A stretch of DNA of 64,000 nt, from NCBI GenBank assembly GCA_035515075.1, contig DATJBZ010000015.1, positions 43,210 through 107,209 of the forward strand, written 5' to 3'. The position numbers and the translations under genes are program-made. Below, piece by piece: positions 34,802-42,355 of this stretch. The DNA comes from Moheibacter sp035515075 (GTDB taxonomy: Bacteria > Bacteroidota > Bacteroidia > Flavobacteriales > Weeksellaceae). Position 1 is the stretch's first letter. Every line of letters starts with the position of its first letter. The notes beneath the pieces are model-generated. The model was not told where the DNA came from, searched no databases, and worked only from the letters and a program-made list of their open reading frames with translations.

Positions 34802-36358
34802 ATGGAAATTTTAATGAAAATAATTCTCTGTTCAGGTTTGTTTTTGATTTTTTACAAACTATTTCTTCAAAACGAAAAAATGTTTGTTTTCAATCGGTTT
34901 TTTTTGATTTCAGCTTTATTGATTTCATTGTCCATTCCATTGATGAAGATTCAGAAACCAATTTTTAATCTTTCAGAATTAAACAAAAAAGAAGTTCAAA
35001 TCTCTCATCAAACAATTCAAAGAGCTGTCGATACGACTCAACCTCTTCCAATTTCGAAAATTTCAAAGCCTGAAATACAACCAGAAACAGCTTTGATGTA
35101 TATTTATTTTACAGTTGCAGGGATTTTGTTCATTCGTTTTATAATCAACCTTTCAATGATGGCGAAATGGACGATGAGTCATCAGAAAATTAGAAAGAAA
35201 AACTTTACAATCTTGCTGACTGAAAAGGAAATAACCCCTTTTAGTTTTCTGAATTATATGTTTGTTTCAAAAAAAGAATATGAAAATGATTTTGTGAATA
35301 GCAGTATTTTCAAACATGAATTGGCGCACATTCAACAAAAACACAGCATGGATATTTTGTTTGTAGAAATATTGAAAATTGTGTTATGGTTCAATCCATT
35401 CCTATATTTATATAAAAAACAAATTCAGCTGAACCATGAATTCCTTGCAGACAATGAGGTTTTGAATAATCATCTCAATTTCGAAATTCTTGAGTATAAG
35501 GAATTATTGTTTCAGAAAACGGCAATCCATCACAATACATTGAGTAGTTCATTTAGTTATTTATCCACCAAAAAACGATTAATTATGATGTCAAAAAACA
35601 CTTCAAGAAACAAAAAAAGAATGTTTCAAACCTTGAGTTTGCCTTTGTTGATGCTTAGCATTTTATTATTTAGCCAAACTTCACAAGCGCAGAAAATCCA
35701 AGAGAATCAAGGGCTAACCAAAAAAGAAATTAGACAGTACAACCGAACGCTTAAAAAAGTCAACAAAGAAACTTCAAAAATCCAACAAGAGTTCAATTTA
35801 AAACAGACAAAAATTAATGAACTCAATGCTGTGTATGAAAAAATGAGTGTTGATCAGAAAAAGTCAGTTGAATCCCCTAAAGTTGTACAAAATAAAGTTG
35901 ACAATTCATTTTCAACCTCTTCAGTGACTATAGAATCAACGGATTTAGATGGTGAAAAACGAATCATTACTTTAGCAAAAGGAGAGGAGATAAGTTCAAC
36001 TGCAGAACAGTTTTATAACCAAGCAACGGTTTATTACGATCAAGCACAACCTTTTTATGATCAAGCCACGGTTTATTATAATCAAGCACAACCTTTCTAC
36101 GATCAAGCTATGATTTATTACGACGATGCCATGGAAGTTTATTCTAAAGTTGAAAAATTGAGATCCGAAAATAAGAAATCAGAAGCAGCGTCATTTCAAA
36201 AAAAATATTCTGAAAAAATGAGTTTCTATAGTCTGGAAATGAAGAAATATTCTTCTTGGATGGGAAAATACAATTTAGAAATGGAGAAATACGGTGCTGA
36301 AATGCGTAAATATGCATTGGAAATGGCGCAATATGCCAAGGAAGTAACAAAAAAATAA
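34802..36358 (+). CDS. BlaR1-type M56 membrane metallopeptidase with Tyr/Met-rich repeat tail
   Basis: A 518-residue protein. Membrane helices lie near residues 5-22, 33-50, 100-118 and 279-293. The protease motif HELAH (172-176) in FKHELAHIQQKH and the downstream HEFLADNEV are those of M56. There is no penicillin-binding domain. After the last helix come a coiled coil, a strand-like TVTIES-type segment, a 14-residue repeat (QAQPFYDQATVYYN) at about 403-445, and six heptads of Y..EM type at about 476-517. It should cut the adjacent repressor after sensing an unknown envelope signal through this tail. Confidence 0.9.
   Translation: MEILMKIILCSGLFLIFYKLFLQNEKMFVFNRFFLISALLISLSIPLMKIQKPIFNLSELNKKEVQISHQTIQRAVDTTQPLPISKISKPEIQPETALMYIYFTVAGILFIRFIINLSMMAKWTMSHQKIRKKNFTILLTEKEITPFSFLNYMFVSKKEYENDFVNSSIFKHELAHIQQKHSMDILFVEILKIVLWFNPFLYLYKKQIQLNHEFLADNEVLNNHLNFEILEYKELLFQKTAIHHNTLSSSFSYLSTKKRLIMMSKNTSRNKKRMFQTLSLPLLMLSILLFSQTSQAQKIQENQGLTKKEIRQYNRTLKKVNKETSKIQQEFNLKQTKINELNAVYEKMSVDQKKSVESPKVVQNKVDNSFSTSSVTIESTDLDGEKRIITLAKGEEISSTAEQFYNQATVYYDQAQPFYDQATVYYNQAQPFYDQAMIYYDDAMEVYSKVEKLRSENKKSEAASFQKKYSEKMSFYSLEMKKYSSWMGKYNLEMEKYGAEMRKYALEMAQYAKEVTKK
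36010..36130 (+). repeat. 42-bp in-frame tandem repeats in the M56 gene
   Basis: About three units starting at 36010, 36052 and 36094 share TTTATTA and ATCAAGCACAACC and encode the Tyr-rich 14-residue unit. The units differ at third positions, so they are not a recent slippage product. Confidence 0.8.
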
Positions 36359-36390
36359 TTCTCATTTGAATATTTTATAACTTATCAAAG

Positions 36391-36421
36391 GCTGCTTCGA
36401 AATTCTGAAGCAGCTTTTTTG
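36391..36421 (+). terminator. Rho-independent terminator of the blaI/M56 pair
   Basis: Stem GCTGCTTC / GAAGCAGC with an eight-base loop and six T residues; the same stem occurs at 18275-18300. Confidence 0.87.
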
Positions 36422-36484
36422 TTTATGCTGTTTCGATAGATGTGATCTTGATTGAAAGAAACTTCACCATTCTTTTGAAAAAAC

Positions 36485-36492
36485 TATCTTTG
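36485..36492 (+). promoter_or_regulatory. Bacteroidota -7 element TATCTTTG next to the dgt start
   Basis: TATCTTTG ends six bases before the ATG at 36498, which suggests a leaderless or near-leaderless mRNA. Confidence 0.58.
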
Positions 36493-36497
36493 TTTCC

Positions 36498-37886
36498 ATG
36501 ATGGATTTGAATTTGATTTTTTCACCAAAGCGATTAGGGATTGATTCCACCAAGGATGACCGAAGTGCTTACCAACGCGATTTTGACCGCATTATTTTTT
36601 CTTCTGCTTTTCGACGTTTGCAAAACAAAACCCAAGTTTTTCCTTTGCCGGGAAGTGTCTTTGTGCACAACCGTTTGACACATTCGCTCGAAGTGGCTTC
36701 CGTAGGAAGGTCTTTGGGAAATTTGGCAGGAGAATTCATTGCTGAAAATTTCAAATCTCAATTGACAGAAAGTGCCGAATTGTTTTACCAACACAATTTG
36801 TACAATGTCATTTCATCGGCCTGTTTGTGCCATGACATTGGAAATCCCGCATTTGGCCATTCAGGTGAAGATGCGATTGCTTCTTATTTTCAAAAAAATG
36901 AAAAAGATGCAGCAGGAAATCCTTCGGATTTTCGAAAAAGATTTTCTGACAACGAGTGGAACGATTTCATTAGTTTTGAAGGAAATGCCAATGCCATTCG
37001 TATTTTGACCCAACACCAAACAGGGAAATCATCTTCTCCTTTGGGCTTGACTTTCGCGACCATGGCTGCTATTGCCAAGTATCCGATCGAATCTTCGGCA
37101 CGTTCCAAAGATTTCATTCACCGAAAAAAGTTTGGCTTTTTTCAAGCAGAAAAAGAAAACTTTCAAACCATTGCCCAAAGCACACAAATGTTGCAGGAAT
37201 CAGCCCATCCATTGATTTACAAACGCCATCCTTTTGTTTGGCTCGTAGAAGCAGCAGATGACATTTGTTACAACATCATCGATTTGGAAGATTCGCACCG
37301 TTTGGGGATCATTGACCACGACAAATGCCAGGATTTATTGGTGAATTTGATTGCGGCTTTGGATCCGATTGGCATTCATGAGGTGCAAAATCGATTGAAA
37401 ACGATGTCCGACAAAAATGAGAAAATCGCTTATCTGCGTGCCAAATCAATTGCACAGCTGACACAGGCTACTGCCAAGGCTTATCGGGAAGAATTCAGCG
37501 CTGTGATGGACGGTTCGCTCAACCAATCTTTGTTGGCTTGTGTAAAAACAACAAATGACAACGGCGCCAAAGAAATTTTAGACAAAATTGAGCAGTTTTC
37601 GATTGAGAACATTTACAACCACCATGCGGTGGTCGAAATTGAAAATGCAGGTTACCACGTGATGTATGAGTTATTGGCGCATTTCATTGAGCCAATTTTG
37701 AAAAGCCATCGGGCAACTTATGATGAAAAAGCGATCAAATTGATGCCGACGCAATTTTTGTACGAAGATGGCACCGATTATGAAAAAGTATTGGGCGTGC
37801 TCGATTTTGTTTCGGGCATGACGGACAATTACGCTTCAGAATTGTACCGAAAAATCAAAGGAATTGAAATTGGAATGAGAAGGTGA
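36498..37886 (+). CDS. dgt: dGTPase (deoxynucleoside triphosphate triphosphohydrolase)
   Basis: A 462-residue HD-domain enzyme with RRLQNKTQVFPLP, the first metal histidine in NRLTHSLEVASVGRS and the HD pair in CLCHDIGNPAFGHSGE. It hydrolyses dGTP (or other dNTPs) to the nucleoside plus triphosphate. The length is near the E. coli-type enzyme. Two adjacent ATGs at 36498 and 36501 can start the protein. Confidence 0.94.
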   Translation: MMDLNLIFSPKRLGIDSTKDDRSAYQRDFDRIIFSSAFRRLQNKTQVFPLPGSVFVHNRLTHSLEVASVGRSLGNLAGEFIAENFKSQLTESAELFYQHNLYNVISSACLCHDIGNPAFGHSGEDAIASYFQKNEKDAAGNPSDFRKRFSDNEWNDFISFEGNANAIRILTQHQTGKSSSPLGLTFATMAAIAKYPIESSARSKDFIHRKKFGFFQAEKENFQTIAQSTQMLQESAHPLIYKRHPFVWLVEAADDICYNIIDLEDSHRLGIIDHDKCQDLLVNLIAALDPIGIHEVQNRLKTMSDKNEKIAYLRAKSIAQLTQATAKAYREEFSAVMDGSLNQSLLACVKTTNDNGAKEILDKIEQFSIENIYNHHAVVEIENAGYHVMYELLAHFIEPILKSHRATYDEKAIKLMPTQFLYEDGTDYEKVLGVLDFVSGMTDNYASELYRKIKGIEIGMRR

Positions 37887-37897
37887 TTTTGTGAATC

Positions 37898-38065
37898 ATG
37901 ATTTATTGTAATTTGATTCAGAAAAGTTTAAGAGAATAAATTGAAGGTTCATCAGATATTTTTAATTATTATGAGCAAAAAACTCACAGCTATAATGTTG
38001 CATTAAAAATTGTGACTAAAATAATAGTTGCTCCAGATATTTTAATTGAAAATCCTAACTATTAA
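37898..38065 (+). pseudogene. Possible broken small open reading frame
   Basis: From ATG 37898 a frame of 56 codons ends at 38063-38065 but has one in-frame TAA at 37937-37939. After the stop it reads IEGSSDIFNYYEQKTHSYNV and KIVTKIIVAPDILIE, which looks protein-like in composition. The segment is more AT-rich than its neighbours. I recognise no family; chance is a real alternative. Confidence 0.25.
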
Positions 38066-38074
38066 ATCAAATAA

Positions 38075-38734
38075 CTAAAATTTAAACTGTTTTTCGTCGA
38101 TTTTCGGGTTGATTTGGATGGAATTGAATTTGATCACATATTCGCCGCCTGCTTTGGGCTGACCCACGATTTTGGTCGCAAAACGCAAACCATTGAAGAC
38201 TTTGTAATCCGAATAAACCATTTTTTCCTCTTGGTTTTCTTCCCAAAGCAAGGCATAGTTGTCGGTCGAGAAACAATAGGTCGTGCGGTTGGTGTTTTTG
38301 ACCAATTCTACTTTGTAACAGGTTTTTTGTTCAAATTGCTCTTGGCCCAAGTAATTGGCTTCAAATCCTTTTTTGGCATAATCCAAAATGTCTGAATCAA
38401 ATGCATCCGGTTGATAATTGGGAACGACTTCATTTTTTCCTGAAAGCTGATTGTAGGTCCACGCTTTTTTTCCATCAAAACCTTCGTTCAAAAGCTCTTT
38501 TCCTTGAACAAGGAAAACGACTTTTTTCTGGTAAGGTCGTTGATGATAAATCACCATCGGAAAAGATTCTTCCAAACTCAAAAGCGCATCGCCGTGCAAA
38601 ATGATGCTGTTGAGGTTTTTCCAATTTTTGATGCCGCCAGACTTTTCTAAATTTTGGTGGATGATCTCTTCGGCTGTTTGCGCAGAAAGCGCAATTGAAA
38701 ATGAAATGAAGATGGATAAAGCGATTTTTTTCAT
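38075..38734 (-). CDS. LolA-like periplasmic outer-membrane lipoprotein-sorting-type protein
   Basis: A 219-residue exported protein with a signal peptide (cleavage after LSAQ). The mature part has an AEEIIHQNLEKSGGIKNWKN helix and successive beta strands (SFPMVIYHQRPYQKKVVFLV; TTYCFSTDNYALLWEE; YVIKFNSIQINPKID) like the LolA/LolB/DUF4292 half-barrel. A role in lipoprotein or lipid handling is inferred only from the fold. Confidence 0.75.
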   Translation of the reverse strand: MKKIALSIFISFSIALSAQTAEEIIHQNLEKSGGIKNWKNLNSIILHGDALLSLEESFPMVIYHQRPYQKKVVFLVQGKELLNEGFDGKKAWTYNQLSGKNEVVPNYQPDAFDSDILDYAKKGFEANYLGQEQFEQKTCYKVELVKNTNRTTYCFSTDNYALLWEENQEEKMVYSDYKVFNGLRFATKIVGQPKAGGEYVIKFNSIQINPKIDEKQFKF

Positions 38735-38759
38735 GGACGAATGAATTAGAAAATAAAGG

Positions 38760-39503
38760 TTAAAGTTGGGGCTTTTTGTTCAAATAGTCATTGGCTTTCA
38801 CCAAATCTTCTGGTGTGTCAATGCCAAATCCCATAAAATCAGTTTCCAATACTTTGATTTTCATGCCGTATTCTAAATAGCGCAATTGCTCCAATTTTTC
38901 TGCTTTTTCATTTTGCAACATCGGCAATTGAGCAAATTTCAACAAAGCATTTTTTCGAAAAGCATAAATGCCAATGTGTTGGAAATAACGCGCTGTGAAA
39001 TCGTTTGCTCTGGGATAAGGAATTGGACTTCTTGAAAAATACAAGGCAAAATGATGGATGTCCCAATTGACTTTGACACAATTTGGATCATGTATGGTTT
39101 CAAGCGCGGTAATTTCTTGCGCCAAAGTCGCCAAAGAAATCTCCTGCTGTTCGTCTTGTAAATATACCTCGATCAGTTTGGCCAAAGCATCTTTGTTCAC
39201 AAACGGTTCGTCGCCTTGCACATTGATCACGATATCACAATCCAAATCTTGTATGGCTTCAGCAATTCGGTCACTGCCAGTTGCGTGTTCTGCTTGGCTC
39301 ATGATGGCTTTTCCGCCATTTTGCTGAATTTCATCAAAAATAAGCGCAGCATCAGTAACGACAAAAACTTCATCAAAAAGACCTGTTTTTACCGTATTTT
39401 GATAGGTCGTTAAAATGACCGATTGATTGCCTAATTTTTCCATTAACTTCCCCGGAAAACGGGTAGCTGCAAATCGCGCGGGTATCACTGCAATTGTTTT
39501 CAA
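38760..39503 (-). CDS. kdsB: 3-deoxy-manno-octulosonate cytidylyltransferase
   Basis: A 247-residue nucleotidyltransferase with IAVIPARFAATRFPGK at the N terminus, HATGSDRIAEA, VINVQGDEPFV and YFSRSPIPYPR. It activates KDO as CMP-KDO for lipopolysaccharide. The frame has 25 more codons upstream, but family alignment places the start at the TTG at 39503 (MKTIAVIPAR). It is the partner of kdsA at 29215. Confidence 0.93.
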   Translation of the reverse strand: MKTIAVIPARFAATRFPGKLMEKLGNQSVILTTYQNTVKTGLFDEVFVVTDAALIFDEIQQNGGKAIMSQAEHATGSDRIAEAIQDLDCDIVINVQGDEPFVNKDALAKLIEVYLQDEQQEISLATLAQEITALETIHDPNCVKVNWDIHHFALYFSRSPIPYPRANDFTARYFQHIGIYAFRKNALLKFAQLPMLQNEKAEKLEQLRYLEYGMKIKVLETDFMGFGIDTPEDLVKANDYLNKKPQL

Positions 39504-39607
39504 AGCTTTTAATTTAATGGGTAAAGCTACAAAATTGAAATGTTTTGAAGAATGAATTTGTGGAAAGATGAATTTCATTTAGAAAGAATTATCTTTACCG
39601 ACCAAAT

Positions 39608-40402
39608 ATGAACGACATTACGACCCATACTTCGAGTTTGAATCTTCTTTTTTTCAAAGAAGGATTTTCTTATTGCATCGTTTCTACCGACAATGAACGG
39701 CCTAAAGTACATACTTTTCAGGTCAAACATTTGAACCAATGGGAAAAAGAAGTGATCCAAGAATTGGAAGTCAATTTGCATTTGAGAAGGAATTTTGGCC
39801 AAGTGAACGTTGGTTTTTTGACTTCTTTCTTTAATTTGGTGCCTACGGCTTACGAATCCTTGGATGCAGAAACTTTGTTGAACTTTAGTGAAGCGACTTT
39901 TGAAAACAATGCATTGCTCAAAAGTGAAACGATCAATGGTGCTTTGAAGATCGTGTATGGCACTTCTCAATTGTTGATCGATGGCTTGAAAAAGCTCCAT
40001 CAACAAGTCAATTTTTATCCTGCGGCCCAAGTTTTTTATGCGCATTTGGTGTATTTGGACAAGGATTGCATTCATTTGAACTGGCAACACCAACATTTGG
40101 AAATCATGGTGACCCAGGACAAACAATTGATTTTTTACAATGTTTTTGAAACGGCTTCAGACGAAGATGTTTTGTTTTACACTTTGTTTGCTTTGGAGCA
40201 ATTGGGTTTGAAAGCCAACCAAATACAGCTGAATACGTACGGTGCGCTATTGCCTGAAACCCGAGTTTTTCAGTTGTTAAAAAAATATGTTCGCTATGTC
40301 AATGCTGCTTTGAAGGACGAAGAAGTTTTAGCGAATTTCACCCTTTATAAATTAAATTCATGCGGATCATCTCTGGAAGTTTCAAAGGAAAAAGAATCGT
40401 AG
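39608..40402 (+). CDS. DUF3822 family protein
   Basis: A 264-residue protein with an actin-like fold pattern known from DUF3822: LFFKEGFSYCIVS near the N terminus, VNVGFLTSFFNLVPTAYESL, KIVYGTSQLLIDGLKK and QIQLNTYGALLPETRVF. The function is unknown. Its end overlaps rsmD by 43 bases, so both are almost certainly translated from one mRNA, a pairing common in Bacteroidota. TATCTTTA at 39589-39596 may be a weak -7 box. Confidence 0.88.
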   Translation: MNDITTHTSSLNLLFFKEGFSYCIVSTDNERPKVHTFQVKHLNQWEKEVIQELEVNLHLRRNFGQVNVGFLTSFFNLVPTAYESLDAETLLNFSEATFENNALLKSETINGALKIVYGTSQLLIDGLKKLHQQVNFYPAAQVFYAHLVYLDKDCIHLNWQHQHLEIMVTQDKQLIFYNVFETASDEDVLFYTLFALEQLGLKANQIQLNTYGALLPETRVFQLLKKYVRYVNAALKDEEVLANFTLYKLNSCGSSLEVSKEKES

Positions 40403-40908
40403 CCCCCAACAATTTACCGGTCAGACCGACCACAGACTTTGCCAAAGAAGCTTTGTTCAATGTGTTAAACAACCATCATTATTTCGATGAAATCTCGGTG
40501 TTGGATTTATTTGCTGGCATTGGCAGCATCAGCTTAGAATTTGCTTCTCGCGGTTGTCAACGAATTTATGCAGTGGACAAAGATGCAGGCTGTGTGAAAT
40601 TCATCAGTGAAACTGCGGAGAAAATGAACATTTCTGATCGTTTGCAAGTGGTCAAAAATGAGGTGTTTCAATTTTTGGATCGAAATACTTTGGGTGGTTT
40701 TGATGTGATTTTTGCCGATCCATTTTATGAAATGGAGGAGAAGGAGTTTCATCAGTTGATCGATTCAATTCGTGAAAATGGATGGTTGAATCCAGAGGGA
40801 GAATTGATCATTGAGCATTCTAAATTCATTTCTTTCGAAAAGCATCCCAATTTAACTGAAACCAGAAGATACGGCAACGTTCATTTCTCATTCTTTTCAT
40901 TAGGCTAA
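40360..40908 (+). CDS. rsmD: 16S rRNA (guanine(966)-N(2))-methyltransferase
   Basis: A 182-residue Rossmann methyltransferase starting MRIISGSFKGKRI, with RPTTDFAKEALFNVL and the SAM-binding VLDLFAGIGSISLEFASRG. The catalytic motif IV reads FADPFYEM; the usual sequence is DPPY, so the second proline is replaced by phenylalanine. It methylates G966 of 16S rRNA. The gene overlaps DUF3822 and is followed by a bidirectional terminator. Confidence 0.92.
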   Translation: MRIISGSFKGKRIVAPNNLPVRPTTDFAKEALFNVLNNHHYFDEISVLDLFAGIGSISLEFASRGCQRIYAVDKDAGCVKFISETAEKMNISDRLQVVKNEVFQFLDRNTLGGFDVIFADPFYEMEEKEFHQLIDSIRENGWLNPEGELIIEHSKFISFEKHPNLTETRRYGNVHFSFFSLG

Positions 40909-40910
40909 TG

Positions 40911-40947
40911 AAAAAAGCTCCGTTCCTGGTGGAACGAAGCTTTTTGT
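40911..40947. terminator. Bidirectional terminator
   Basis: A-rich flank, stem AAAAGCTCCGTTCC / GGAACGAAGCTTTT with one mismatch, TGGT loop and T-rich flank, between convergent rsmD and the TPR gene. Confidence 0.85.
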
Positions 40948-40968
40948 AAAATCTCAGTCGAAATTATT

Positions 40969-42348
40969 TTATGGTTGAAGTGATTTCTCAATGGCGCGCA
41001 TGGCGTCTTCTTCATCAAACATTTCGGCAACCTGATAGGCTTGACGCAAAGTTTTGGCGTATTCGTAATTGGTTTTGTCCAATTCAAAAGCTTTCTTCAA
41101 ATACGGGATCGCTTCTACATACAACGCTTTTCTTTTGTCTGTGTTTTGCTTGTACAATTGTTTCTCTTTGGCTGAACCACCCAAATTGGCATTGATGATG
41201 TCGATCAATTCTTTCTCAGGTTTGATGATGACCAAAGCAATATTGGTGTACGCATTTTTATAGGTGGGATCTGCTTGGATGGCTTTTTGGAAATATTCCA
41301 AAGCTTTGATGTCATCGTTTTTATCCAAATAAATTACACCGATGTTGAAGAAGTTGGTTGGATTTTTAGGATCTAATTTTGCGCTTTCTAACAATTTGTT
41401 CAAAAATAAATCGTCTTTTCCTGACAAATGGTACACGTTGCCTACCAAAGTTTGAATCTCCGTATCTTGTGGATATTTGTCTGATATTTTCTCAACTATT
41501 TCATCGTATTTTTTCAAATCCGCCAAAGCATCTAGCGTATAAGCATACAAGTTCTTTTCTACAGAAGGCGTCTTCACTTCTTTCAATGATTTGATCAAGC
41601 CCAATTTTTGTTGCACCTCTGCGCTTTCTTTGTTGGGAAAGGAAACTTCTTTTCCAGATTCAACCTCAACCGCAGTCCAAGAGGAGTTAATACCAGTATA
41701 ACCAGCGTTGATCAATTCTTTGTAAATGTCAAATGCTTTTTGGCTTTCTTTGGCTTTGTGGTAACTCAATGCAGCATTGTATTGAAACAAAGCGTAATCA
41801 GCGCCCATGGCTTTCACCAAATAAGATGCTTCCAAGAATTTATCGCCGGCTAATTTGTCATTTTTATTTTGAATAGCTGTGTTGGCTTGGCTCAATGCAC
41901 CTTCAGCTTTTTTGGTCAAATCCGCTAAAATGTTGGTGCCATAGTTGGCTTTCAATTTTTCTTCTTTGGGTTTGTTGTAATTTCCAGTGGAAGCTTTTTG
42001 CTCAGCTTCAGACAAAGTAAAGAAATATTCAGTGGTTTTGGTGTCTTTGTTACGGATGGAGTACATGCTTCCACTTTCGTATTTGCTCATTTCACCAAAC
42101 ATTTTGGCGGCATCGATGGATGCGCCATTGATCAAAGCCAATTGGCCAGCGACATAGTAGTATTTCGCTTTGCTGTCTGGTGCAATGGAATTGCTGTCCA
42201 TTTGTTGTGCGACTTTGTCCAATTCGGCTTGTGCACCCGCCAAGTTTTTGCTTTCAAAAGCAGTGAAAGCTGCATTGATTTCTTTTTCTTGTGCAAACAG
42301 TCCTGTGCACAATAAGAGACTGGCTGCAGTGATGATTATTTTTTTCAT
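40969..42348 (-). CDS. Periplasmic tetratricopeptide repeat protein
   Basis: A 459-residue exported protein: signal peptide to residue 19 (CTGLFAQ), then helical repeats including KAFDIYKELINAGYTGINSS, NPTNFFNIGVIYLDKNDDIK and KALEYFQKAIQADPTYKNAY. Repeats of TPR type suggest a scaffold. It follows gyrA by seven bases, an arrangement that I recall from other flavobacteria, and may be co-transcribed with it. Confidence 0.87.
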   Translation of the reverse strand: MKKIIITAASLLLCTGLFAQEKEINAAFTAFESKNLAGAQAELDKVAQQMDSNSIAPDSKAKYYYVAGQLALINGASIDAAKMFGEMSKYESGSMYSIRNKDTKTTEYFFTLSEAEQKASTGNYNKPKEEKLKANYGTNILADLTKKAEGALSQANTAIQNKNDKLAGDKFLEASYLVKAMGADYALFQYNAALSYHKAKESQKAFDIYKELINAGYTGINSSWTAVEVESGKEVSFPNKESAEVQQKLGLIKSLKEVKTPSVEKNLYAYTLDALADLKKYDEIVEKISDKYPQDTEIQTLVGNVYHLSGKDDLFLNKLLESAKLDPKNPTNFFNIGVIYLDKNDDIKALEYFQKAIQADPTYKNAYTNIALVIIKPEKELIDIINANLGGSAKEKQLYKQNTDKRKALYVEAIPYLKKAFELDKTNYEYAKTLRQAYQVAEMFDEEDAMRAIEKSLQP

Positions 42349-42355
42349 AACTAAA

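Noticed and set aside
36010..36130. CRISPR-like or slippage repeat array
   Set aside because: The 42-bp units are contiguous, in frame and diverged at third codon positions, so they encode a protein repeat.
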